This document shows positions 50,001 to 64,000 of a stretch of DNA of 64,000 nt, in pieces. Below the pieces are notes generated by a model, which had not been told where the DNA came from, made no database searches, and saw only the letters and a program-made list of their open reading frames with translations. Position numbers and translations under genes: made by a program. Positions within the stretch are counted from its first letter, which is position 1. The number at the start of each line of letters is the position of its first letter. Source of the stretch: Panonychus citri (lineage: Eukaryota > Arthropoda > Arachnida > Trombidiformes > Tetranychidae); contig NW_026515545.1 in NCBI RefSeq assembly GCF_014898815.1, positions 992,001 to 1,056,000 on the forward strand. Reading direction: 5' to 3'.

Positions 50001-51628
50001 AATTAGGTTATTATGCACCAAGAATTATATATTAACAGGGTGGGAGTGGGAAAATGTTTCAACAATAAAACATGAGATTTTTTTTTATAATTTTGAGTTA
50101 AGTTAATGATAACAATACGTATTATTAATAATAATTACGAGGATGATGAAAAAGGAGAGAGAGAGAGATGATAATCTGATGATTGTGATGGAAAAAGTTC
50201 TGAGTGAATACTCTGAGGAAAATGAAGATTCTGAATCATTACCATGTAAAAGCTGAATAATAACAAGTAACTCGAGTGTGTTAATAATGGTTATATTTAA
50301 TATATTAATAATTTTCTGTTGATAATTAAAGTGAAATGGTTCATCACTTATCATCATAATCATCGTAATCATCATCATGATAACAGTAAGAAAAGCTAAA
50401 AGATTCTGAATACTCAGAATTTTTTTTCTTCAACATTTTCTTTTTTTCACCTTTCATTTGCTTTCTTATTATCCATCAGAAAAGAATTGAAATCCGATTG
50501 ATAATGATGATGAATATGTGATGATGGGTTTTCTTTTTTTTCTACAGGGTGGAAAGTGGAACTCAGGGTGGGATAAATATAGTACAATGAAAAATTCTCA
50601 TTATCTTTTTCTTTCTCTTTTTTTTATCCTTCTCTTATCCGTTTATTAAGCTTTCTCAGCATTATTATTATTCATCTTTCAAGCTTATGGCTTCATCCCA
50701 CTCCCACTCCCACCTTCTCTCTTCCTCATCTTCCTCATCTTCTGTCTTCTCTTTTTCTTTCAAAATTACTTTCATCATCTTCATCTTAATCATTGTTGGA
50801 ATATTTTCTCTCTTTCTTTTTCTTATATACTTGTTCTCATCTTTTTCCACCCTCATCATCAATTCATCTCTCACACTCTCACCCAGCTCCTTCATCTTTA
50901 AGATGGGTACGCCTCATTGTTTAGCTAATTAGAAGCGTAATGAAAAATTAATCATCATAATAATATAATCATAACATCAAACCTTTAACGTTAGAAAGTC
51001 TTGAATACTTTTCCCCTGTTGGATCTTCGCTCTCATCGACTTTTTTTTACTCATTCATGAGTTTCAATCAGTTTAATGAGCTTTTTTCACGAGTATTATT
51101 ATCGGTATCAATTGATTTTAATAATCACGTTAATCATCAAGATAATAGTTAATTTCAATTACTTTAATTACAATCGATTGTAGAGTCAACCTACCAACTC
51201 GAAACTTTTCATTATAAACAATAAAGTTTCGAATTTTTTTTTCGTCTTTTTTTAATTCTTATAAGGTGAATGAGTTCAAACAAAGGGTAATTGGCAAGAA
51301 AAGATAAATTTTTCATCGATTCTAAGGTGATTTTCATGATAATTGTAATTCTACAATATAATTGTATTTTCTCGATAGAGGTTCATCAAGTTTAGTTAAT
51401 CATGTTGCAAGAAAAAAAACCAGAAATGAAATAGTATCAGAAACAATATATTCTGATTATTATTATTCTGATGATTGGGAAAAAATCTACAAAGATTGTG
51501 AGACTTTTTCTGATCAAGAATAGATTCCAAATGATTCATTATATGGAATTAATACTTTCTATGGATTAGCCTGATAATATGTTCCTTAGTTTCTATCACC
51601 AAGAATGAGACTGATGGTGAAAATAAGC

Positions 51629-51629
<1 letters not shown>

Positions 51630-51676
<47 letters not shown>
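51630..51676. repeat. GA microsatellite
   Basis: About 23 AG/GA units. Confidence 0.95.
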
Positions 51677-51680
<4 letters not shown>

Positions 51681-52727
51681 GCCCAAATCTTCATCTTCAT
51701 GGAGATGATAGAAAGTCAAACATTTCTATTAGCCACCAGGCTCTGGTTAACCCGGAACCTGAATTTACTCATGAAATGCCCAAGTCTCATTCTTGGCTTT
51801 TGGTGTTTTCTTATTATCCTCTGTATCTCTGTCTTCATCTTCTACAGATGAAAACTTTCATGATGATGATGATGATGATACTGAAAGCAGAAAAAGCCAG
51901 ACTATCGATTAATCGATGAACCAAATCAACGTAAACAATCAGAAGTAAATGTTTCCCATTCAAAGTTTTGCTCGTTATCACTTTTTTTGCTTCCTTTATA
52001 ATAGAATCCCTTTTGTTTATCTTCTTCCTTCTCATCATCATTATCATCATAACCTTCATATTATCAATAGTTTATTGTCTAACTCAAATTTCATAACCTA
52101 TGATCTAAACTAATAGGATAACGATAAACCTGAAGACACACAATTAACATAAATATTGGTAAACGATTGCGAAATAATGGAATAAAGTACCAAAAGAAAG
52201 AGAAAAAGAAAGAGAAAACCTTACGAGACTATTGTTTTATCATGAGAAGTTCAGAAAAGTTTCAAGTCTCTGGCATTTTATATTTTCACTGAAATTTTCT
52301 CTCTCCTTTAAACTCAAAACGATAATCAAGAGTATAAAAAAACTGTCAGATTTCATCATGAACAATTTGTATTCAGTTAGATCTTTATTAACCTTTCATA
52401 ATTTACCTTTATCTTCATCAGTAACAATCATGATACAGTAATAATCAGTAGTTGAACATTCATGATGTTTCATGATCAAATATACATGATATATTAATAA
52501 TACACTGTGATAATATGAAGGAGGGAGCTAAAAGAAGTGGGTTATTATATTTATATAAAGAAGAAAAAAGCTCCTTCTCATCTTCTTACGGAAAAATGAT
52601 GATGATAAACTAATAATAATAAGAATTCTGTCTGAATTCATGGAGAAAAAGTTCATCATGTGAAAATGGTGCAAACACTTATTATCGTGAATTCTGATCT
52701 ATTCAGGAATTTATATTTTCTCCTTCA

Positions 52728-52764
<37 letters not shown>

Positions 52765-53814
52765 TCATGGGTAAATTATCATGAAGATATTGTGTCAACC
52801 GGTGATGAATATAATGATAATACCCACATTCTCATGTGATAATAAACTTCATCCTTCCTGGAATTGTTCATAGGATGGTGATGAGGAACAGGACATTCTC
52901 ATATCAAAAATTTTGTCTCAAAGTTGAAAACATTTACCTTGTTAATTTCACCGTTCCTATGAAGATTTAGTTATAATGAATATGAATAAAATCATCATGA
53001 ACATTTTTTTACTCTTCATGATGATGATTCAGTTGAAGAAATGATTACATTACGACGAAAACAATGATTATATTAATGGTAATCATTAGAAATTACAGTT
53101 TGCTGAAAAAAAAATAATACTTCTTTTTCACGCTTCTCAATTTTCACATTATCATGAAACGAAAAAAAAAAGTTTCAAGATTTTCTATCATATCCTGGAA
53201 TCAGAACTAACAATCAGAATGATAATAGTTATTGTTTAACTTTCCAAAAAAATTATGGATCAAATTTTTTGATTCTCATTTAATTGCAATCGTTATTAAC
53301 TCAATCATGAATTCATGAGATTATTTTCATGAACTGAAGATGATGAATGGAGTGGAAAAAGTATATCATATAATAAAAGAAGTGAAAAGTTTACAACTTG
53401 GAGAAAAGTTTTCTCATTGTTTTTATTTTTCTCTTTCCAAGCCAAATGTCACCTTCCTCATGGTGGGTTAATGATACTCTCTCTCTCTCTCTCTCCCTGA
53501 AATACTCTAACCATTTTTAGCTCCCAATTGAATTGATGATAACTTGGTCTCATCTTTTGTCTTTCATTGTTTTCTAACCATTAATATAATGGTTTTTGCT
53601 TATCATCATCTCCATCCTCATCCTTTTTATCATCATCATCATTTTCATATGGTAAAGCAAAAAAAAACAGAAAGGGAGCAAAAGGAAAAGACGAAAAAAA
53701 GTCTTGAGGCCTATGGTTTTAATTATCTTTTATATATATAAATACACACACACTCTGGTTGGAAGGATGAAGATAATAGGAAGATGATAATAATAATGAG
53801 GAGAGTGGGGTGGA

Positions 53815-53822
53815 TATATAAG
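53815..53822 (+). promoter_or_regulatory. Possible TATA box
   Basis: TATATAAG inside GGTGGATATATAAGGGGTGG, the clearest TATA-like element in the non-coding part. An ATG follows at about 53862, but no recognised protein. Weak evidence. Confidence 0.2.
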
Positions 53823-54923
53823 GGGTGGTAATAGATGATTACTCTAAATCACAATCAAATGAAATGTATTATGACCCACTGATGAGAATGCTACAGAATG
53901 TTTTCTCAAGATTATTCTCGGTGGGAAGCATTTCCCTCATTCTATCTCATCTTCCCACTCTCATCATTCTCATCCTCATCATCATCATCATCATTTCTCT
54001 CTCTCATTCTCTCTCTCTCTCTATGCCCGAGAGTATTCATCTAAATAAACATATAATTCCACCCCCTTGATCATTGACACCTCTTTTTAACCTTTCCCAT
54101 TGTTTTCCTTTGCTATCTTAATATTATCAGTTCAGTTTCAATTCTGGTTTTCGGGTGATATATTATTAATTTTATCATCATCATCATGATTCCCTTTTCA
54201 ATCAATGTTCAATCAAGGTGAACAATTATCATTAACTATTTGATTCCAACCAAAATCTTTCATGATACAATCATGAATCGGTTGGATGAATGGTAGATTA
54301 GTTTTCATCATTGTTTCCTTATAATGTAAACAATTAACAATTTGTTTAATTTTCTTAATCAAAGTCTAAACTCTGATTATCAACACATTGAATATCAATG
54401 TTAACGCTTATCTTTGAACATAAATGCAAATGTTACTAATTATCATCAACAATTAACAACTTTGTTTCAAACCACTCGAAAAGGTAATCACCATAACAGT
54501 TAATCAACTTGATAAATAATTTTTTCAGTTAATTGTAATCGTAATCTTATTGTTTGCCTTGCTGAGATTATTTTTCTATGATAATTTGTTGGATTAAATT
54601 GTGATTAGTGAATATAATGATTAGAGATTAGGCTGATTATTGGTAATATTAGAATTGAATAAACTACGATTATCAACCGAGAACTGGATTAATAATCATC
54701 TTCTTGTCTATTGGTTTCTCTAATCGGAAGGAACTGAATCTTATCAAATTCTTATCATGATAAAGTTGGAGGAAGAAAAAATCTTCCCACTGAACAAGTT
54801 CATCTTCCAATTAACATGGTAGCTGATTATTAACACCATCATAGTCATGGTCATAGTGGTCATGATGATGTCCAGAGAAAGTGTTGGAATTGAATCTAGA
54901 CTCGATTCCATAGGAATCATTAA

Positions 54924-54958
<35 letters not shown>

Positions 54959-55802
54959 AATTTGTGTGAATACAAGATGAAAAGGATGATGATAATAATG
55001 TAAGATGATAAAGATACACTGGTCAGTAGTTGTGTCCAGTCAACTTTTCTCAAACGATATCCATCAGATTGACAGAAACTTTTTTCTTTTTCTTCTTTCA
55101 TCTTTGTTTCATTATGATTACATCAACAATTATTATCGGTAACCAATTTTATCATGTCACCAAGTCAATAGATATCAAGATGAAGATGATAAAGTTTCCT
55201 TTCATCATTTGATTATCATCTTATTATTACAAGTAAAAGTTTCGACAGGAGATATGTATTAATTTACAGTTTTGACACAAAAAGTTCTGGACAAGGGTCA
55301 ATAGGAAGTGAGATGTTACAAAAATGTAAAAAAAATGATAAAATGCAGCAAACTTGCTGAAAAAAAAAGCGTTAACCGGAAAAGGAATCCAATATATCCT
55401 TATTTATACATTTATGTTATCATCAATCTGAAACAAAATACAATACAACGTATCATGTATCATGTAATAATAGTGATGAGAGGTAAAAGGTGAGATGAGG
55501 ATGATAATCATTCAAAGGTTTCTCTGTATGTTTACTTGTTTATCTCATAACTTGAAATGTTTAACTGACATTTAATTGTATCAATTGGTGATGATTTACT
55601 CTAGGAAATTATTATTATCATCATGATTGTTCAGGATTCTGTTTCATGTTGTTAGTTTTCATCAATTAGAAGTAAGAAGAAGATGAAAAGTTGCAATTTT
55701 GATTCTGAAATGGGTCACAATATGATAACAGTACCAGAGTCTATTTAGTGATGAGATTACCTATTGAAAATGTTTCTTTCTTGTCAACAAGGATGATGAA
55801 AA

Positions 55803-55804
<2 letters not shown>

Positions 55805-55853
<49 letters not shown>
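55805..55853. repeat. TC microsatellite
   Basis: About 24 TC units. Confidence 0.95.
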
Positions 55854-55858
<5 letters not shown>

Positions 55859-56036
55859 ATCTTCATCTATTGAGCTTTCGGTTTATTATATAATATAAAC
55901 GTGCAAATGATTTTCAATGTTGACAGTTGATTCTTTCACTCCCATGAGATGATGTTCAAAGGAAGATATTATTTCATCAACACCTCATGGAAAATACAAT
56001 GCAAGTAAACAACTTTATTTCCTTATCATCATCATC

Positions 56037-56077
<41 letters not shown>

Positions 56078-58966
56078 AAGTTAATGATAGAATTCATTTA
56101 ATCATCTAATCATCTTCCCAAGGATATAAAGGTAACATTTATTAATGAGAAATATATTTAGTTATAATTGTAATTATATAAATGAAACCATAGTAATTGA
56201 AAGGATCATCAGTTGGGGAAAAAAGTTCAGGGACAAAATCAGTTTGTTTATGAACGAGCAATCAACTAATTGTAATGTTAATCAATGTCAAGTAAGAAAA
56301 AAAGATAAAGATTAACAATATGAACAATCAACTACAATTAACTTTTGTTAACATTAGAGGTTGTGTATCGATGATTAACTTGATAATAATCATTGATGAT
56401 AATTGTTTAGCTTAATAACATAATCTAATTGTTGTTGATACTCACAATTTAATGATAATTAACTTTTACTTTTATGCTTCTGGATATAAACTATTTATTA
56501 CATGATAATAATAGTTTACAATTTAATTATATTAAATATCCAGAGGTCTGATGGTCAAGTGAATGGTCAGTATTTGTGAAACTTTGAGTATTTCTGGTCA
56601 TTTTTACAATTGATTAGTATTATGATTATTAATTAACTATAAACAAAATTAAAGATTAATTATACTTCTGGTTAATATAATTTACTCACACAAGAAACTT
56701 GACCATTAACCTTTTAATGATTAGCCTTTGGTCTTGATGACAATTAACTAATCAAATAAATTTATATTTACATTTTCGTACTTAAGTGAACAGAAGTACA
56801 ATTGAATGGAAATCGAGTTAATTTAATCAAATTAAGGTCATCAGGTCACTCGGAGAAATTATTGTTCTCTGAGTATTCATAAGATGATTCCGATAATAAT
56901 TGAAAATTCTGTCATCAGAATTTAGGTGAAATATTATCATCACCATGATGTTCAGTGATGATGCAACACAATCAACTTGATGATTGATGATATTTGCATA
57001 CAATTAACGATGAGAAGAGTGAGAACATGATGTAATTGTCCCAACAATTAGGAAAACCACTAAATTGGAATATAAATTATTCTAATTTGATTAGATTATC
57101 ATCCAATGGTCAAATTCTGTGAGCCCTGAAGCCAAACAATCAAAAAAAATAATGATTCTCTTTCAATCATTCTAAAACTTTAAGAATCTTGATTCTTTAA
57201 GCTTCAATCATTAACTATTAACTGTTAATCAAGTTGAATTAATTTGATCATCATTAACTTGTTATTGTAATAACATCATCATGATAATCATCATGAATCA
57301 CAAAAACAACAAACAATTGGATAATAAATTAAATGGTTGAAATGATTTATATAACTGAAAACTTTGTCTCTGTTATCATTATATTGATTGTAACAATCAG
57401 TGGATTGAATTATCAACATCAGAGCTATTATATTAGACGGTGGGTTAATAGGAGTGGGTAAAAACTATTTTTCCACCTTGATATAAATGAGTAAAAGTTA
57501 TAACATTGTTACCTTATATTATATATATATTTTTCCCTGGGTTGTTCATTGATAATGATAACATTTCAAGCTAATATCTGATTCTCAACAGATTCACTTT
57601 CATGTAGCTCCATTAATACATCAAGAGTTGAGGTTATTTTTTTTCTTGTTCTGATTCCCATCATGTGATAAATAATTGATAACTAATGTTGAAAGATTGT
57701 ATCTATTGATATGATAACATTTAATTCTGATTCAATTGATTTTATCTTTAGAATCATCATCATGTTGATGGAAAAATTTTTCTCAAAAAAAAAGTTGCTA
57801 CTTGGAATTCATGATGTTATATTTTCATGATGAGTTTTTCAACTGTGAAAAATTATTTGAGAATAATGATAACCATGATTATCACCACAGAAAAAGGGAG
57901 TTGAATGATTGAAATTTCAATGTAATTTCAGGAGAAAAGGAAAAGTTTTATCATGGTGAACATAAAAGTGTTACTGATTATCATTTTAACAGGTAGATCT
58001 TTAAACAAGCAAGTTAGTCTAATAATCAATGTCCAGTTTTTATATAATAGAAATCAATTGATTAAGGTGAGAGCATGATGAAGATGAGGATGAGGATGAA
58101 GATGAGGATGATCAACACCAGGAATTTGAGCCACAAAAAGAGAGGATGAAAATTCTGTAGATAAACAGAGATAACATTCAATTTCTTATATACAGGGAAT
58201 TCCAATTCAATGTCTCTATCAATTACTTTACAACATCAACATCAATTTACCTCATCATCTAACCATTCACCTTTATCATCTCTCTCTCTTTCTCTCTCAC
58301 TTTGATCATCTTTCCTCTTTGTATTACCTTCTCCCTCTTCCGTCTCTCTCATTGAGGAGGGAAAAAGTTACCACTTAAACATCAGAATAATATAATTAGT
58401 CTTTTGGGTAACAATTAACAGTTCGAATTAAGCTCATCATATTAGCAATTCTCATCTTATGTAATCTTATAATAAAAGATTGTTGAATATTGATTATTAA
58501 TCCAAATTAATCTCCACGGGGAAACATTTAAGTTAATCGTTGGTCATTTTTCTTGGGCTCAATGAAAAGTTTGTAACATTATCAGGCAATTTAGAGCTCT
58601 CAAAATTATCATGATTTATGATTAGTTATCACATAATAGTGGAAGCAATAATTCAGATGATTGAAATTGTAATGAAAATGGAAGAGAAGAAAAAAATCTT
58701 TCTCATTTATTGCCTAAGGCAAATTAAATAGTAAACGGAAACAAACGTAATGAGTTAAATAGGATTGATATTAAATTTTACCATTAGATTTAATATATGT
58801 ATTTATATTTCATTTTTTTCTTTACCTTTAGGAAGTAAATTATTGAACATTTCGAACTTTTTAACTTTTATTGAGATTGAAATTGGAGCTAATCCAATAT
58901 GGAATTTAATTGTGAACATTGATTAGTTTGTGATGATAAGTTAATCAAATTGGACTTAAATAATGG

Positions 58967-59008
<42 letters not shown>

Positions 59009-60560
59009 ACTCGATGGAAGAGGTTACATGAGGAATGAGTTTAGAATGAACCTGAAAAAAATGCTCGAAGGCTTTGAAGTTTATATCAGAAAAAAAGAGA
59101 GGCTATTGATGAGCTCATTCACTCGGAATGAGCATTGGAACTTTTTTCTTTACGCTTTTCGGATTCTTTTCTTAGAATTTTTTTCTTTTCTTCCACACCC
59201 TTAGCTTCTGTCTATAGCTCCCGGCTTTTCATCCATTTCTCTCTCTCTCGCTTACCCCAATAATTTAACCCCCTCCCTGTCAAGTGCTATTGGCTACAGT
59301 GATGATAATAATGATGATCAGCATTCTTATCATGAGGATGACAGAAAAACTCAACATATTATATAATAATGATGATAATAGTTCTTTTGTTACAAAGACA
59401 CAACAACAATAACATCAAGCTTTAGAATTGGATGTTAACGATAATAGTTCATCAATTTTGTTTCGAACTTTTTTCTTACCAAACTTCTAATCTGTCATTA
59501 AATTGAAGGATGACTTTTGATCTTGTTTGTTTTTCTCTTTCTTTCAAGAGTAAATATTGTAATCATGGAAGAGAACGAGAGAAAGTTAATAATAAGAGAG
59601 AAAAAGGTTAAAGGTATTGCTGAAAATTTCAAAAAGTTCTAATCTTAAGAATGAACGAATTTTTTTCCAAGGGAATAACAATTCTTGTTCTGACCATTTT
59701 CTTCCAATCAACTGGTTAGCAGAAAATTTTACCTTGATGATTAATGATTCGTGATTAACAATATTAACAGAAATGATTTATGAACAATTAACTTGATCAG
59801 TTCTGGTAATTTGATTAATTAGAGTTTAGAAAAACTTTTCAAGTGTAACGGTGAGAAAATGAAGGAGAAAAAGGAAAAGAAATTTAAAGATTCGAGGGAA
59901 AAAAGTTCTCAAGAGTTCTAATGAGATCAGATGAAGTTGTTGGAATTCAATTGTTGAAGATATTCAATTGTTCAGTTCGAAATTCAATCTGTTTTCTTAT
60001 TCGAAACAACTTTTTTTTCTTGCTACTCTTTTCTTTTCCTTTCATGAAACTAATTTACACTTTTTTACTCTCATCGTCATGATCATTACCATGATTATAT
60101 CTTCATGAGTATTCCTGAGCTTTGGAGCTCACGATTGATGGTTCAAGTTCAAAATCGATGGTGAAAATAATCTAACATCAAATGATAACAATAATGGTAA
60201 TCATTTCTAAGCAACTTACAATTCTCAACATTCAGACAATGGTGAAAATTCAGTTCAGCTCGTTCAAGTTCATGATAATGATGGAGAAGTGAATCAAACA
60301 TAAGAAAGAAAAAAATGTTCAATTTTCTTACTTCATCAATCAGAATCTGAATCATTTGAGTAAAACCCTGAACAATCTCGAAACCAAAATAAAATTGAAA
60401 TGAGAGAGAACATTTTTCCTCCCTGAAATCATGACAAGATTAAAATGTAATGAGATGATTCAAGATATAAACGCATTGATCTCACCCTCATCTTCTGGTG
60501 AAGGTGAAATACTAGTTGATGATGATCATTCTCATCTTAATAAAGAGATGATTATCATCC

Positions 60561-60563
<3 letters not shown>

Positions 60564-60630
<67 letters not shown>
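60564..60630. repeat. GA microsatellite
   Basis: About 33 GA units, the longest in the window; translated ORFs here are Arg-Glu repeats only. Confidence 0.95.
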
Positions 60631-60632
<2 letters not shown>

Positions 60633-63600
60633 AATCATAACTCACACTGATGAGAAAGTAAACCAAATGATATCGAAAAGTAAACGTTCAGAGGATAAGA
60701 AAAGTTCATGTAAAGTGAATGAAGTTGAGCCTGAATCTTTTTAATGAACATTATGATTATCACTCAAGATCATAAATAACAAAATATCAACACTGTTGAT
60801 AAAAATTTAAAAGCTCCTGCAAAACTATCTGAATAAATGAGAAGAAAATTTTTCAGAACTTTTTTTTCGATGATGAATAACATGGTAATTGGGATAGAAT
60901 GGAGTTATCAGAAAAATTTCTCCTTCTCACCTAACATAACATTAACCCTTTTCTTAATGATAGAGCAAAAAACAAATTTCGATCATGAAATATACCTTGA
61001 GAATCATTATCATGAATTTATGATGATGAGTATCAATTACTATCTTCATTTGGAAGGTCAGTTTGTGTTTATCATGATGAATTATGAATCGACCCTTTAA
61101 CTTCATGGTAAACATTGTGTTGTTTTTTTGCTGCAAATATAATATGAATTGTTGAATGTAAAGTTTGAATAATGATTCAGGAGATTCTGATTGTTCATTT
61201 CAAATAGCAAATGATCATCATCATGATATTATAATAACAATGATGGATAACAACAAGTTCAAATACAGTTGACACAATGGGAGACACAATTTCATCTTAT
61301 CAATTGAGTTTCCTGTTGATGTGATATTGATGAAAGAGGAGAAAGTGAGATATTAAGGGGGGAAATGTTCTATTTAGAATTTCATGTTTTTTCTTTCACT
61401 TTTATTCAGTAATATTCTTTTGTGGAACATCATTCGGAATCCTTGGAATTATCGTTGGTCATCTTTATACTTTTTCCGTGGACAAAAGATTTGAAAGAGA
61501 GAAAGAAGGAATCATCAGAGAATCGAATTGAGAGTCAACACAATCTTTAGAACTTTTTTTCTCTTCTATTCGGCAATGTAATCCTTTTTTTTTCTTCAAT
61601 TCGAATTCGAATCAGATATGTATGGAAAATTCTGAGAGTTCATCAAAATATCATGAACCAGTTCAATTCCCATTGGAGTTTATCATTAATACTAAGTCAC
61701 TCATCTATTTATATCCAAGCAAAGTTAAGTATCTAAATATTAGAAAGTTAGATCAGAACTTTTTTCTTTGATTCGATTTTTTTACACTTCTCAATTTATT
61801 GTTCACTTTTTTTTTCGGTTGGAACTTTTTCTTTTCAACTTATTTATATCAAGAGAAGGAGAAAAAATCGCCATTATCATGATGACAAAAGGATGACCCA
61901 CATTATGGATTTAAATTGGATGATGAGCATAATTTGTTCAGTGATAAATCAACTGATCAAATGTTACAAAATGATAACATCAAGTTTCAGTTTCATGCTT
62001 TCAACAATTTCCTGTGTAAATTGAAAGCACATTCAGTGATTCATTCAGGTTCTATCTAATTTAGTTATCAGCACCTCCATGAAAATTACCTGTTGACCAT
62101 CATTCATGTGAACTGATTTGAATAAATTGAACTAACAATCTAATGAGTTCATGGTATAAGGAGAAAGAGAGAGAGAGATTTGGATAATCATTCAACTATC
62201 ATCGATTTGCATGTAAATTTCGAGTCTGAATATTATTCAATCACATTGATGAAAGTTTACTTGGAACTTTCAAGCCCTCGAGGGTTATATAAAATGATAA
62301 AAGTTCACAAGTTGTTTATGAACAATTATCTTACAGTATCATCATGATAATTTTTCGATAACTTTAATTTCTCCATCTTTCTTTATTCTTCTCCAGGTTC
62401 TTGGTCTATAGAAATAGTAATTCTGAATATCTCATACATTCTCAATTCTCATGAGAATCATGTCAACATAAATATGGATCTTATCAGAACTTTTATCATT
62501 ATGTAGAGAAAGAGCTAGTTCGTCAAAAGAATTCCTTCTCATTGTATATTCGTTGTTCTGTGAGAGGTTCTATTTCCCTATTTTCTGATTCCATGATAAT
62601 ATGCAAGGAAGAAAACAACATGGAGAGAAATAAGAGAAATAATAAATTCGAAAGAAGAGCAGAAAAGTTCTTAAAAGATATTCTACCATTATCATATGCA
62701 ATTTTCTATAACAATGATTTCCATGAAAGGTCAAATGTTCGAAAAGTTTCATGTCCAGTTCGAATTCTTATTTTTATTATTAGTTTTCCATAAAATTGTC
62801 CATGTAATTGTCTTTTTTTAGTTCTAAATGTTTTCATTCAACTTTATCACAACAATAATAAGAAGTGAAAAAGTTCAGTAATTTGAGTAAATTTCACCGA
62901 ATGTGAGAATTGAATTTAAGTTTTCTTTTTCTTTAGCAAAGAAAAAAAGTTCAATTCGATTACGGAATAAATTTTGTTTCTTTTTTCAGGATAATCAGGA
63001 TATTAACCTATTCATTGTTCATGAGAATATGATTATTGAAAATAATAGTATGAAAATTGTCAAGGAATTTACAGTTTCAAGTGCTTCTTTTTTAGCTTAA
63101 ATTTTATAAACGGAAACGGAAAAAGAAGAAGAAAATATAAGAAAAGAACTGACAATGAACCGAGAATGAACTAAGCTGTAACTTGGAGGTGATTCTTTTG
63201 AGTTAAAATAGATATATTATCAGAGAAGATAAGTTTTCTTCAGAATGAAACCATGGAAACGAGAGATAGCTTTTAAGAAATATTCTAAACTGGAAATTAG
63301 TAGTTCGATTGTTGTTGCCCTCAGGGTAAAGAAGTAGAGGGTAGAAAAAATATTTATTCACTTTTTTTCCTTTGCCTCGAATAATAGTTTTCTCTTTATT
63401 AAACTGATTGTCTGAACTTTCACCCTAACATTCAGTTATTAATATCACCATTTGATGGAATGAAAAAAAACAAAGCAAAAGAAAAATTCTGTTGGGAATT
63501 CAATTCATGAATTGTAATCAAAGTTATCACTTTCTCTTTCACTATTCATTAAGAGAATATACAAAAGATAATGATAATTAATTGTTTCCATTGTTATTAT

Positions 63601-63910
63601 TTTCACCCTTTTCTGTGATTAAATCTCATGATATTTCCTACCCAAGACTCTTAAAGATATTCAATAGAGATTAAATCATGATCCCTGATAGATATCATCA
63701 TAATGTGATTGGAAACATTTCTCTCTCATTATTTTTATCGCAAATATCAATTGACTTATACCTAACGGTTGTTGGAATAACATTCAATTAATCAGCTGAT
63801 TGATTTTCTCAAGGTCAAAAGTTTGATATTACCTTATATTGAGAATGAAAGGCCAAAAGTTGAGGGTTAAGAGATATGGTTATTGGTAGTAAGAAATGGT
63901 TAACAGAGGT

Positions 63911-64000
63911 CAAAAATGGTCAAAAATGGTTACTAGTTGTCCGTAGTTATAAATGGTTAAAAGTAGTTAGGGATGGTTAAAAGTAGTTAGGGATGGTTAA
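63911..64000 (+). repeat. Start of a minisatellite at the window edge
   Basis: CAAAAATGGT twice (63911-63930), then a 20-bp unit AAAAGTAGTTAGGGATGGTT twice, the last repeat cut by the window end. Related TGGTTA words lie upstream to about 63878. Confidence 0.7.

Larger units (their letters stand above)
47085..54000. other. AT-rich non-coding region, part 1
   Basis: No gene recognised. Dense in TGATAA, TCATGA and ATC repeats. GA run 51630-51676; TC runs 52732-52758 and 53477-53495. GAACTTTTTTTC-like motifs on both strands (for example 48184, 49874). A TATA-box-like TATATAAG in G-rich flanks lies at 53815-53822. Confidence 0.6.
54001..63910. other. AT-rich non-coding region, part 2
   Basis: No gene recognised. 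Long GA/TC tracts at 54927-54957, 55805-55853, 56042-56075, 58970-59005 and 60564-60630. Many GAACTTTTTT motifs (59142, 59466, 60008, 60857, 61551, 61757, 61822). One CT-A-AG inverted repeat (TTGCCTAAGGCAA, about 58710-58722) like those in element C. ORFs are short and simple in composition. Confidence 0.6.

Noticed and set aside
50687..50932. 81-codon ORF with Ser/His-rich start and hydrophobic middle
   Set aside because: TC-rich simple sequence gives Ser, Leu and Phe by composition; no supporting signal for a gene, and the opposite strand is open as well.
60562..60744. ORF beginning with a long Arg-Glu repeat
   Set aside because: It is the translation of the GA microsatellite, with no protein-like sequence beyond it.

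Overview
The window is eukaryotic, AT-rich DNA, probably from an arthropod or other invertebrate. The evidence is three Ty3/gypsy-type LTR retrotransposons (two with an envelope gene), a FLYWCH/MULE DNA transposon, one clean 64-bp GT-AG intron, and long stretches of GA/TC, CA, ATT and ATC-rich simple sequence. No ordinary host gene can be named. A mite or other chelicerate is possible, but the sequence does not prove it.

Layout. Positions 1-16347 hold two related env-bearing retroelements on the + strand. Element A (333-9602) is complete, with two 329-bp LTRs that I read as identical, and it sits inside the gag of element B, whose halves lie at 1-332 and 9603-16347. Both carry gag, protease, RT, RNase H, integrase, env and a third ORF. 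Several single-base breaks interrupt both copies. The third ORF combines an RRM-like region, two CCHC zinc knuckles and a DEDDh 3'-5' exonuclease-like domain whose catalytic residues are kept in both copies. Positions 16348-28590 are mostly non-coding, with scraps of decayed coding sequence. A truncated foldback copy lies at 28591-28800. A complete 3.9-kb MULE (29335-33211) has a 9-bp target duplication. On the + strand it carries a FLYWCH finger ORF and a DDE transposase; on the - strand it carries a two-exon zinc protein. It also contains a smaller inverted-repeat element. A 494-bp palindromic foldback element follows (33258-33751). A third, unrelated gypsy-type element, C, fills 33796-47080 on the - strand, with a GTAT target duplication. 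After its integrase, C has a giant 1901-codon ORF with a Cys/His cluster and what looks like a degenerate DEDDh exonuclease fold. From 47085 to the end I see simple repeats and AT-rich sequence only.

Three signals stand out. First, exonuclease-fold ORFs lie at the 3' end of two different gypsy lineages. Second, element C carries about 40 short inverted repeats with variable arms around a constant CT-W-AG core. Third, elements A and B carry hairpins with variable stems around a constant AGTGAA loop. Each element appears to use compact expression tricks: ATGA stop/start overlaps, AG|ATG candidate splice acceptors before env and ORF3, and in element C a gag start codon inside the primer-binding site.
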